This document shows, piece after piece, positions 17,466-25,635 of a stretch of DNA of 64,000 bases. Source of the stretch: Cupriavidus consociatus (GTDB taxonomy: Bacteria; Pseudomonadota; Gammaproteobacteria; Burkholderiales; Burkholderiaceae); assembly GCF_017814975.1 (NCBI RefSeq), contig NZ_JAGIQA010000026.1, positions 1-64,000 of the forward strand. Direction: 5' to 3'. Position 1 is the first letter of the stretch; each line of letters starts with the position of its first letter. The position numbers were made by a program, and so were the translations under genes. Under the pieces are notes generated by a model, which was not told the origin of the DNA, did no database searches, and saw only the letters and a list, made by a program, of their open reading frames with translations.

Positions 17466-17791
17466 GGGAGGACACTCCTTGGGTACGTTGCCCACTGGTC
17501 ATGGCGTGCCCGGACCCGCACGCGGTCCGCGCCAGCGGGGGCCGGCGTGTGGCGAACGCGTGGGGATGCGGGGGCACTGCCCGCGCGCACAACATGGCGC
17601 AAGGGACAAGTGAGGATAGTGCAATTCCGGTCACCTTGCCGGAGGGCGTGCGCCGGACGCGACGCAAACGCGCGTCTAGACGGCTTTTGCACGAACTTTG
17701 TGCATCCCGCCGCTGTCCCTCATGGATTCATCGCTTGCGGATTCCTGCCGCTGAAACAGTGCCGTCGACTATTCCAGAACGCCACCATCCG
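17466..17791. other. Intergenic region between iorA and the acyltransferase
   Basis: This 326-bp divergent spacer holds the iorA ribosome site at its left edge and presumably both promoters. I recognised no operator palindrome, RNA gene or convincing extra ORF. Part of the right side could belong to the acyltransferase gene if it starts further upstream. Confidence 0.5.
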
Positions 17792-18946
17792 GTGACGGGT
17801 ACGTCAGCACCGCCACGCGCCGTGCAACCCGCGGCGCGTCCGCGCGCCGCCGAAACTCCCGCCTCCCGCACCGCCCCTGCCGTTGCCCGGCTCGACAGCA
17901 TCCAGGCGCTGCGCGGCCTGGCCGCTGCCTTCGTGGTCGTCTATCACTCGGGCCTCGCGCTGGGCGGGGCCGACGCCCCCGTGCTCGGCTGGCTGACCAC
18001 CAACGTGATCAAGCGCGGCCATGTCGGCGTCGATGTGTTCTTCGTCATCAGCGGCTTCATCATTGCCTGGGTCGCGGTGCTGGCGCGGCCGCGCCCGGAG
18101 CGTCCGTTCAGCTTCCTGGTCCGCCGCGCGTTCCGGCTGGCGCCGCCGTACTGGGCCATGTCGGTGCTCCACGCGCTGCTGCTCAACCCGGTGACGCCCG
18201 CGCTGTTCGCCGCGTCGCTGGCATTCCTGCCCACCACGACCGCGCATGCGCCCTACTACGGCTATCCGGCGCTGTACGTAGGCTGGTCGCTCAACTACGA
18301 GATCGCGTTCTACGCAGCGTTCGCGCTCGGGCTGCTGCTGGCCGGGCGGCGCGCGCTGTGGGTGGTGCTGGCACTGTTCGCGCTGGCGACGCTGGTGCTG
18401 CCGTGGTGCCGCTTCGGCACGCTGGTCGCCGATCCCGCGCAGGGCTATCCGTTCGCATCGCCATGGCTGGCGATGGCGAGCAACCCGCTGGTGCTGGAAT
18501 TCCTGCTCGGATGCCTGCTGGCCTGGGCCTATGCGCGCTGGCGCCACCTGCTGACGCCGTCGATCGCGCTGGCGATGCTGGCCACCGGCTGCGCCGTGTT
18601 CGCGCTGTCGCTGCCGCTGGTCGGCCCCGACTTCAGCCTGGCCGGCCGCGGCGTGCCGGCGGCACTGCTGCTGGCGGGCGTGGTCGCGGCCGAGCATGCC
18701 GGCATGCTGCGCGTGCCGCGCGCGCTGGTGTGGCTGGGCGAGCTGTCGTACGCGCTCTACCTGGTGCATCCCACGGTGATCGAGGGCGTCAAGCGGCTGA
18801 TGCCGGAACTGACGCCCGACCAGACCGGCCTGCAGCTGCTGCGCTTTACCATCGACGCCGGGCTGGCGCTGGGCCTGGCGCTGCTGCTGCACCGCTGGGT
18901 GGAGCTGCCGGGCATCGCCGCGGGGCGCCGGCTGGCAAGGCAATGA
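17792..18946 (+). CDS. Acyltransferase family 3 (OafA/NodX-like) membrane protein
   Basis: The conserved part begins at LDSIQALRGLAAAFVVVYHS, the RxL/VxxxH entry motif of acyltransferase-3 proteins, and continues with KRGHVGVDVFFVISGFI and about ten hydrophobic helices to the C-terminus. These enzymes acylate cell-surface sugars at the inner membrane. The start is uncertain: the frame is open from 17501, but no good ribosome site is seen; GTG 17792 gives 384 residues with a 30-residue polar lead, close to the family length. It stands alone between iorA (divergent) and the cytochrome gene (convergent). Confidence 0.83.
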   Translation: MTGTSAPPRAVQPAARPRAAETPASRTAPAVARLDSIQALRGLAAAFVVVYHSGLALGGADAPVLGWLTTNVIKRGHVGVDVFFVISGFIIAWVAVLARPRPERPFSFLVRRAFRLAPPYWAMSVLHALLLNPVTPALFAASLAFLPTTTAHAPYYGYPALYVGWSLNYEIAFYAAFALGLLLAGRRALWVVLALFALATLVLPWCRFGTLVADPAQGYPFASPWLAMASNPLVLEFLLGCLLAWAYARWRHLLTPSIALAMLATGCAVFALSLPLVGPDFSLAGRGVPAALLLAGVVAAEHAGMLRVPRALVWLGELSYALYLVHPTVIEGVKRLMPELTPDQTGLQLLRFTIDAGLALGLALLLHRWVELPGIAAGRRLARQ

Positions 18947-18973
18947 AGCGCGGAGTGCAGTGACAGCGCACCG

Positions 18974-19861
18974 TCAGCGCCGGGGCATATCGGCGAGGAA
19001 CAGGTAAAGCGCGGTCAGTTCGGTATCGTTCATGCGCCCGAACGAGTCGAACGGCATCACGCGGCTGATCCGCGAGCCATCGGGCCGCTTGCCGCTGCGC
19101 ATCATCTCGATAAAGGCGCCGGCCTGGCCATAGCGCGACATCGGGCCGCCCGAGACCGGGCGCAGGTCGGCCGCCGGCGGCCAGTCGGGCGGCGCGCCGG
19201 GGATCTTGCCGCCGCTGAAGTCATGGCCATGGCAGCCCAGGCAGGCATTGGCGACATAGCCGCCGTATTGCGCGGTGGCAGCCGGCACCTGCGCCGGCTG
19301 CACCGGCAGGCTGTGGTCGATCTTGGACGCCGCGTCCCGCACCACACCTACGCCGTACAGCGCCCGCACCATCCATGGCAGGTTGACTTCGGCGGGCGCG
19401 CCCATGCCCGGCGGCAGGCTGCGCAGGTAGGCCACCAGCGCGCTCAGGTCTTCGTCGCTGAGGCGGTTGTAGTCCTCGCTCGGCATGATCAGCAGCGGCC
19501 GGCCCGACGGCGCCACGCCATGGCGCACGCTGCGCACCCAGTCCTCGGCGCGGTACGCGGCGATGGCGGGATTGGCGCGGGTCAGGTCGGGCGCGCGCAC
19601 GCGCAGGCCGTTGGGATCGTCGAACACCTGCTTGCCGCCGGCGCCGGCGCCGTGGCACTCCATGCAGCCGCGCGATTCATACAGATACTTGCCCTGGGCG
19701 ATGGCGGCAGCGTCGTCGCGCAAGGTCAGCGGCGTGACCTGCACCGCCACGGTCCGCGAGGCCTTGCGCTCGCCAACCCAGACCGCGGCATAGGCCGCCA
19801 CCGCGACGGCGGCGGCCACACCGGCCAGCCCCCACGCCGCCACTCGCAGAACACGCGCCAT
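18974..19861 (-). CDS. Diheme c-type cytochrome, membrane anchored
   Basis: This encodes 295 residues with an N-terminal uncleaved helix (residues about 6-30) and two CXXCH haem sites, SRGCMECHGAG and ANACLGCHGHD. Candidate axial Met residues are in LLIMPSEDYN and SRVMPFDSF. Diheme cytochromes of this kind are common partners of IorAB-type periplasmic dehydrogenases, so it probably takes electrons from the nearby molybdenum hydroxylase to the oxidase chain. The intervening acyltransferase is on the other strand, so the two are not one operon. GGGAGCG precedes the ATG. Confidence 0.92.
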   Translation of the reverse strand: MARVLRVAAWGLAGVAAAVAVAAYAAVWVGERKASRTVAVQVTPLTLRDDAAAIAQGKYLYESRGCMECHGAGAGGKQVFDDPNGLRVRAPDLTRANPAIAAYRAEDWVRSVRHGVAPSGRPLLIMPSEDYNRLSDEDLSALVAYLRSLPPGMGAPAEVNLPWMVRALYGVGVVRDAASKIDHSLPVQPAQVPAATAQYGGYVANACLGCHGHDFSGGKIPGAPPDWPPAADLRPVSGGPMSRYGQAGAFIEMMRSGKRPDGSRISRVMPFDSFGRMNDTELTALYLFLADMPRR

Positions 19862-19978
19862 CGTCGCTCCCCTGTCCGCCGCACTGGATGCAACAGCTTG
19901 CAGCCAGCGGGCGGGGGGCTGTCGGTGGGGCAGGCCACACAGGCGGGGCGCGCGGGCGCCCCGGACGCCCCGGGGCGC

Positions 19979-20395
19979 TCAGGCCAGCCCGGCGGGGGCC
20001 CGGTCGATAAAGCCCGTCATGCGCGCCAGCCGGCCGTCGGCCGCAACGGTGGCAAAATCGGTGCCGACCACCAGCGCGGGCTCGCCCGCGGGCCCCAGCT
20101 CCCAGCTGAAGCGCAGGTGCCCGCCATGCGCGTCGACGGGGCTGACGCGGGTGAAGCGGAAACCGGGAAACTTGCCTTGCACCGCCGCGATCATGGCGTC
20201 GATGCCGGCATGGCCGTCGCCGCGCATCAGCGGATCGACATAGCTGGCCGATTCGGTCCACGCCAGCGCGATCAGTTCACGGCGGCGCGCGGGATCGGTT
20301 TCGTTCCAGGCGGCGAGGTAGCGGTCGGCGAGCGTGGCGGGATCGGCGGGCATGGTGGAAGCGACGGACTGGGAAGACTGGACGGCAGCTGACAT
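19979..20395 (-). CDS. SnoaL-like (NTF2-fold) protein
   Basis: This encodes 138 residues. ADRYLAAWNETDPARRRELI, then YVDPLMRGDGHAGIDAMIAA and a beta-rich end (FRFTRVSPVDAHGGHLRFSW and on) fit the SnoaL-like/NTF2 cone fold with the usual AWN-x-D-P-x-RR opening. Proteins of this fold act as small hydrolases, isomerases or binding proteins; no specific reaction can be read here. The ATG follows CAGGAG. A triple 12-bp repeat lies directly upstream in its leader. Confidence 0.8.
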   Translation of the reverse strand: MSAAVQSSQSVASTMPADPATLADRYLAAWNETDPARRRELIALAWTESASYVDPLMRGDGHAGIDAMIAAVQGKFPGFRFTRVSPVDAHGGHLRFSWELGPAGEPALVVGTDFATVAADGRLARMTGFIDRAPAGLA

Positions 20396-20773
20396 GGTGT
20401 TCTCCTGTGCTGGTTGGGGTTCTGGTTGGGGTTCTGGTTGGGGTTCCGGTCGGCCCGGCTGGCAAGCCATGGCTGCATGATGGATGCCGCGGCGGAGCGC
20501 CGCGATTACCCGCGAGGTCATCGCCGGCCTTCCGCCCACTGCCGTCCCGCCCCGACGCCTACCAAAAAACCGGCGCGAACACCAGTGGCAACAACGCCCA
20601 CGGCAGCCCGCTGTCCGGCTTTTGGTCAGGCGCCCATCCCCGTTACAGTTGCCGCTACGCTGGGCGGCAGTCCGTCCGCGCGCCTTGCCGGGCCGATACT
20701 GCCCCGGCAAGGCGCGCCAGACCTGCCGCCCGGCCCCGACCGATTCGTACCGCCCTTCGCACCGCAACCGTCC
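20396..20773. repeat. Divergent spacer with three 12-bp tandem repeats (20411-20446)
   Basis: TGGTTGGGGTTC is repeated three times exactly at 20411-20422, 20423-20434 and 20435-20446, with a partial fourth copy. It begins 16 bp upstream of the SnoaL-like start, in the probable leader or promoter of that gene. The rest of the 378 bp up to the diguanylate cyclase start holds no supported gene or clear promoter. Copy-number change could alter spacing of control elements. Confidence 0.8.
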
Positions 20774-23700
20774 ATGACGCCCGATACGGCCCCGCCGAGC
20801 CACCAGGCCGCCACTGTCCATTCCGCCACGCCGCGCCGCTGGCAGCCGCTGCTGCTGGCCGGAGCCGGCTATTTCGCCCTGGCGGCGGCGGGCCTGTGGC
20901 TGGCGCGGCTGCCGGGCAACGTGGCCGCGGTCTGGCTGCCCAACGCCTTCGCGCTGGGGCTGCTGCTGCATCGTCCCCGCCGCGAGACGCCGTGGCTGCT
21001 GGCCGGCATGCTGGGCGCGAACCTGCTGGCCAACCATGCCGCCGGCGACAGCACCGCCAGCGCGCTGATGCTGGCCGGCGCCAACCTGGCCGAGATCCTG
21101 TGCGCCACCGGCCTGCTGCGGCTGCTCGACCGGCACGCCGTGCTGGTCCGCCACGGGCCGCTGGCATCGTTCGCGGTGATGCTGGCAGTCGCCGGCATCG
21201 TCGCGCCGGCGCTGGGCGCCAGCGCCGGCGCCGCGGCCATCGCCAGCCTGCACGGCACTGCCTTTGCCTCGGTGTGGTGGACCTGGTGGCAGGCCAGCGC
21301 GCTGGGCATGGCGCTGCTGCTGCCGATGATGCTGTCGATGACGCCCGGGCGCGTGCGCGCCGCCTTCACACGGCCACTGCTGGTGCCGCAGGCTGGCCTG
21401 CTGACGCTGTGCCTGGCCATCGGCGCGCTCGCGCAATGGCAGGGCCACGACCCGTTTGCCGCGATGTCGCTGCCGCTGGTGCTGGTGGCGCTGGCCGGCA
21501 ACCCGTTCGCCACCGCGCTGCTGACGCTGGTGGCGACACTGTCGCTGCAGGCGCTGATGCTGGCCGGGCACCGCCATGAAGCGGTGCCGCTGTCGGCCGC
21601 GGTGATCATGGTGTTTCCGGTCTGCATCGCCTACCTGACCGAACAGAACCGCCATGGCCGCGCCAGCCTGCGCAGCAGCGAGAAGCGCTTCCGGCAGGCC
21701 ATGGAGCATTCGGCGATCGGCATGGCGCTGGTCGGCATGGACGGCCGCTGGGAGACCGTCAACCGCGCCATGACCGAGCTGCTGGGCTACAGCGACGAGG
21801 AATTGCGCGCCATCACCTTCCAGCAGCTGACTCACCCCGACGACCTGACCGACGACCTGCGCCAGGCGGCGCTGCTGATGGACGGCCAGATCGAGTCCTA
21901 CCGCATGGAGAAGCGCTACCGGCACAAGGACGGCCAGTACCGCTGGGCGCTGCTGGCGGTCTCGCTGGCGCGCGACGAGCACACCGGCGCGCCGCAGCAC
22001 TATATCGCCCAGGTCGAGGACGTCCATGCGCGCAAGCTGGCGCAGGAAGAGCTGGAACGGCTGTCGCGCCGCATCCAGCTGGCCGTGGAGGCCGGCGGCG
22101 TGGGCATCTGGGAATGGGACTTCGCCAGCGCCGCCATCACCTGGGATGCGCGCATGCATGCGCTGCACGGCACCGATCCCGCGCAGGGCGCGCCGCAGGC
22201 CGGGCAGTGGATCGCCATGCTGCACCCGGAAGATGTCGGCCGCGTCAGTGCCGAGATGCGCCAGGCCATCCGCGGCGCGGCACCATTCGACACCGAATAC
22301 CGCATCCGGCGCCCCGACGGCGCGGTGCGCCACGTGCGCGCCCTGGCCATGGTCACGCGCGGCGCCGACGGCATGGCGCAAGCGCTGGTCGGCACCAGCT
22401 GGGACATCACCGAGCAGCGCCGCCTGACCGAGGCGCTGTTCGAAGAGAAAGAGCGCCTGCATATCACGCTGCGCTCGATCGGCGACGCGGTGATCTGCAC
22501 CGACGCCAATATGCACGTCACCTTCATGAACCCGATCGCCGAGCAGCTGACCGGCTGGACCATGGGCAGCGCCAGCGGACTGCCGCTGGAGCAGGTCTTC
22601 CGCATCGTCGACGAAGCCAGCGGCGATCCGATCCCCAGCCCGGTCGAGTCCTGCCTGCGCACGCTGACGCCTGCCTACCTGCAGGACGGCGCGGTGCTGC
22701 AGAGCCTGACCGGCGAGCGCCACGACGTCCAGGACTCCGCCGCACCGGTCCTGACCGCCGCGGGCGAGGTGCTGGGCGCGGTGCTGGTGTTCCAGGACAT
22801 CACCACCGCGCGCGCGCTGCAGCGCGAGCTGGCGCGCTCGGCCATGCACGACGCGCTCACCGGCCTGCCCAACCGCACCTGGTTCGAAAAGCGCCTGCGC
22901 GAGGCCTGCGACGCCGCGCGGCTGCATGGGCATCGCGCCGCGCTGTGCTTCATCGACCTGGACCGCTTCAAGATCGTCAACGACACCGCCGGCCACGGCG
23001 CCGGCGACGTGCTGCTGCGCGAACTGGGCTACCTGATCCGCAACCATGTGCGCCCCGACGACCTGCTGGCGCGGCTGGGCGGCGACGAGTTCGCGCTGCT
23101 GCTCAAGGACTGCACCGTGGACCAGGCCGAGCACGTCTGCCAGGGCGTGATCGACGCCATCCGCGGCCGCCGCTTCCCGTGGGAAGGCCGGGTCTATGAC
23201 ATGGGCGCCAGCATCGGCATCGCCGCGATCGACCTCGACGTGCCGCCCGTCAGCGAACTGATGAGCCGCGCCGACGTCGCCTGCTACGCAGCCAAGGCCG
23301 CCGGCCGCAGCCGGGTCTCGGTCTACCGGCGCGACGAGAGCGACGCGCGCCGCCACCATCGCGAACTGGAAGTCGCCGCGGGCATCCACTCCGCGCTGGA
23401 AGCCAACCGCTTCCGCCTGTTCGCGCAGGAAATCCGCGCGCTGCAGCCTGCCGGCACGGGCCGTGGCGAATACCGCCACATCGAGATCCTGGTGCGCATG
23501 GTCGACGAGAGCGGCGAAATGATCCTGCCCGGCGCCTTCATTCCGGCCGCCGAGCGCTACGACCTGATGGGCCATGTCGACCGCTGGGTCATCCACAACG
23601 TGCTGCACGGCTATGGCGAGCGGCTGCGTGCGGTGCCGGGGTTGTCGGTGTCGATCAACCTGTCGGCCAATTCGCTGGGCGAGCCGTTCCTGCTGCCCTT

Positions 23701-24163
23701 CCTGCATGCCGAGCTCGATGCCAGCGCGCTGCCCGCCAGCCGCATCCGGCTGGAGATCACCGAGACGGCGCTGATCAACAACATGGCGGCGGCCAACCGG
23801 CTGGTGTCGGAAATGCGGCGCGCGGGCTGCACCGTGTCGCTCGACGACTTCGGCTCGGGGCTGTCGTCGTTTGCCTACCTGAAGCAGTTCCCGGTCGATT
23901 TCCTGAAGATCGACGGCAGCTTTATCCGCCAGCTGGCGGACAACGCCGTCGACCGCGAGATTGTCAGCTCCATCAACGATATCGGCCACCGGCTTGGCGT
24001 GAAGACCGTGGCGGAGTGGGTGGAGGACGAACGCACGCTCGACGCGCTGCGCGCGATCGGCGTCGACTATGCGCAGGGCTATGCGATCGGGCGGCCGACG
24101 CCTCTCGATGCATTCCTGCAGGCGTGCGGGCCGTGCGGCGTCGAACAACACCAGGGGGCGTGA
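20774..24163 (+). CDS. MASE1-PAS-PAS-PAS-GGDEF-EAL cyclic-di-GMP signalling protein
   Basis: This encodes 1129 residues. Residues about 25-295 are a MASE1-type membrane sensor with eight or so helices; three PAS/PAC units follow (about 305-435, 435-560, 565-690), then GGDEF (about 690-860) and EAL (about 870-1115). The cyclase signature LARLGGDEFALLL is intact (GGDEF at 769-773) and RPDD five residues before it is an allosteric I-site. In the EAL domain the signature reads EILVR (Glu904), with INLSAN, EITETAL and DDFGSGLSSF intact, so phosphodiesterase activity is plausible. It probably tunes c-di-GMP in response to a small-molecule or redox signal. ATG 20774 is chosen as the first Met before MASE1; no strong ribosome site is seen. 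Confidence 0.93.
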   Translation: MTPDTAPPSHQAATVHSATPRRWQPLLLAGAGYFALAAAGLWLARLPGNVAAVWLPNAFALGLLLHRPRRETPWLLAGMLGANLLANHAAGDSTASALMLAGANLAEILCATGLLRLLDRHAVLVRHGPLASFAVMLAVAGIVAPALGASAGAAAIASLHGTAFASVWWTWWQASALGMALLLPMMLSMTPGRVRAAFTRPLLVPQAGLLTLCLAIGALAQWQGHDPFAAMSLPLVLVALAGNPFATALLTLVATLSLQALMLAGHRHEAVPLSAAVIMVFPVCIAYLTEQNRHGRASLRSSEKRFRQAMEHSAIGMALVGMDGRWETVNRAMTELLGYSDEELRAITFQQLTHPDDLTDDLRQAALLMDGQIESYRMEKRYRHKDGQYRWALLAVSLARDEHTGAPQHYIAQVEDVHARKLAQEELERLSRRIQLAVEAGGVGIWEWDFASAAITWDARMHALHGTDPAQGAPQAGQWIAMLHPEDVGRVSAEMRQAIRGAAPFDTEYRIRRPDGAVRHVRALAMVTRGADGMAQALVGTSWDITEQRRLTEALFEEKERLHITLRSIGDAVICTDANMHVTFMNPIAEQLTGWTMGSASGLPLEQVFRIVDEASGDPIPSPVESCLRTLTPAYLQDGAVLQSLTGERHDVQDSAAPVLTAAGEVLGAVLVFQDITTARALQRELARSAMHDALTGLPNRTWFEKRLREACDAARLHGHRAALCFIDLDRFKIVNDTAGHGAGDVLLRELGYLIRNHVRPDDLLARLGGDEFALLLKDCTVDQAEHVCQGVIDAIRGRRFPWEGRVYDMGASIGIAAIDLDVPPVSELMSRADVACYAAKAAGRSRVSVYRRDESDARRHHRELEVAAGIHSALEANRFRLFAQEIRALQPAGTGRGEYRHIEILVRMVDESGEMILPGAFIPAAERYDLMGHVDRWVIHNVLHGYGERLRAVPGLSVSINLSANSLGEPFLLPFLHAELDASALPASRIRLEITETALINNMAAANRLVSEMRRAGCTVSLDDFGSGLSSFAYLKQFPVDFLKIDGSFIRQLADNAVDREIVSSINDIGHRLGVKTVAEWVEDERTLDALRAIGVDYAQGYAIGRPTPLDAFLQACGPCGVEQHQGA

Positions 24164-24915
24164 TACATTCGGCGGCTGTCGCCACCCGGGGGAAACCGTT
24201 GCCGCTCGCATCCACGCCGGCGCCGCTCTATGCGCGCGTCAAGCAACACATCAGCAGCAGGATTGCTGACGGCACCTGGCCGCCCCACCATCGGGTGCCC
24301 TCCGAGGCTGAACTGGTCGAAGCGCTGGGCGTCAGCCGCATGACCGTGCATCGGGCGCTGCGGGAGTTGACAGCGGAAGGGATGCTGGTGCGGCTGCAGG
24401 GGGTGGGGACGTTTGTGGCCGAGCCCAAGCTGCGGACGGCGCTTTATGCGGTCAACAATATTGCGGATGATATTGCTGCGCGGGGGCATCGGCATCATGC
24501 ACGGGTCATCAGCATCCAGGAAGAACGCGCCGGTGCGGCGCAGGCGGTGGCGCTGGATGTGCCGCTGGAACAGCGGGTGTTTCACTCCGTGATTGTTCAT
24601 TACGAAGATGACGTGGCGATTCAACTGGAGGATCGTTATGTCAATGCATTGGTTGCGCCGGATTATCTTGAGCAGGACTTCACGCTGGAAACGCCTTACC
24701 AGTACCTGACCCGGGTCGCGCCGCTGACCGAAGGCGAGCACGTCGTGGAAGCCGTGCTCGCGCATCCGGACGAGTGTGCGTTGCTGAATATCGACCAAAG
24801 TGAGCCGTGCCTGCTGATCCGCAGGCGGACGTGGTCTGCCGGGCGGGTTGTGACGTCGGTCAGGCTGGTGCATCCGGGGTCGTTGCATCGGCTTGAGGGG
24901 CGGTTTACGTCCTGA
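24160..24915 (+). CDS. hutC: Histidine utilisation repressor HutC (GntR family)
   Basis: This encodes 251 residues. An N-terminal GntR winged HTH (PLYARVKQHISSRIADGTWP and VSRMTVHRALRELTAEGML) is followed by a UTRA ligand domain (TALYAVNNIADDIAARGHRH to the end), the HutC/FarR architecture. Urocanate is the known inducer of HutC. The GTG at 24160 overlaps the upstream stop (GTGA) with CAGGGGG before it; TTG 24199 after GGGGGAAACC is an alternative start. A HutC-type operator lies upstream of hutU, 640 bp downstream of this gene. Confidence 0.9.
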   Translation: MIHSAAVATRGKPLPLASTPAPLYARVKQHISSRIADGTWPPHHRVPSEAELVEALGVSRMTVHRALRELTAEGMLVRLQGVGTFVAEPKLRTALYAVNNIADDIAARGHRHHARVISIQEERAGAAQAVALDVPLEQRVFHSVIVHYEDDVAIQLEDRYVNALVAPDYLEQDFTLETPYQYLTRVAPLTEGEHVVEAVLAHPDECALLNIDQSEPCLLIRRRTWSAGRVVTSVRLVHPGSLHRLEGRFTS

Positions 24916-25635
24916 TTTCACCGGCCTGGGCTTGGCATCCGGTGGGTATTTGAAATGCCCGGTTCCGCCCTGAAGGGCGGGTAACTTTGAGCGACAAAAA
25001 GTCACCAAAAAGCGCGTTTACTGCCCTGCGGGCGGCCACTCTTATCGTAGTGGGCCGGGGTTTTTGTACGGGGCTTTGCTTCGTTGCATGGCAGGACTGC
25101 CTGCCGCCGTGGTGCGCCACGGTGGCAGGGATTGGCGCGGTGGTTGAACGAGCCCAGAGCTGTGGGTGGCCCTGCTACCAGCGGCAACGTAGGAACACCT
25201 ACGGCTGCGCTGCGCGCGGGCAGTATCTCAGGTCATGAACTCGGGCACAGAACGCGTCGCTGCTCGCTTGCCGCTATCGCCGGTGAATCCGCAAGCCTTT
25301 CCCTTGCCCGCTTGTTTGCTCCCCTCTCCCGCCTGCGGGAGAGGGGCCGGGGGTGAGGGCCAGAGCCCCCACGAAGTAAAGAAGGCCAAATCGCCCTCCA
25401 GCCACCCATCCTTTTTGTCGCGCGGACAAAAGTGCCTTAGCAGCCACGCCGACCATATATGCGAGTTTAGGCTCCCGGCAAGCGACCGCAACTCCACAGC
25501 CACAAAAACGATGTCAAAACTACGGGATAACCCCGATACATCCTTACCTGTATATACAAGAATATACATGCCTATGCGTCGCCCAAAAAAGCGACACCCC
25601 AAGGCAAAGCAAAGAGACACCGAAGGAGCCCGTCC
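24916..25635. repeat. Intergenic region between hutC and hutU with dispersed-type sequence and REP-like hairpin
   Basis: This 720-bp stretch has no supported gene. A GC hairpin CCGCCC-TGAA-GGGCGG lies at 24965-24980. The text that follows (about 24980-25240) is open in frame but looks like a dispersed intergenic sequence of beta- and gamma-proteobacteria rather than a gene; this is from memory. At 25321-25346 CCCCTCTCCCGC-CT-GCGGGAGAGGGG forms a 12-bp stem, followed by CCGGGGGTGAGGGC, a REP-like unit also seen elsewhere in the window. The last 100 bp is AT-richer and carries the hutU operator. Confidence 0.55.
25547..25570. promoter_or_regulatory. HutC operator upstream of hutU
   Basis: CCTGTATATACAAG (25547-25560) differs at one base from CTTGTATATACAAG, the known HutC recognition palindrome, and contains the perfect core TGTATATACA. 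A second half site, AATATACATG, follows at 25561-25570. It lies 66-89 bp before the hutU ATG, fitting repression of the hutU operon relieved by urocanate. Confidence 0.85.

Noticed and set aside
19979..24211. Very long minus-strand open frame opposite the c-di-GMP protein
   Set aside because: It is an antisense shadow caused by high GC codon bias. Only its last 139 codons (the SnoaL-like gene) have a ribosome site and family similarity.
24987..25238. Open frame starting MSDKKSPKSAFTALRAATLI between hutC and hutU
   Set aside because: It lies in dispersed-type intergenic sequence and has no ribosome site or recognisable domain; I treat it as repeat sequence, not a gene.
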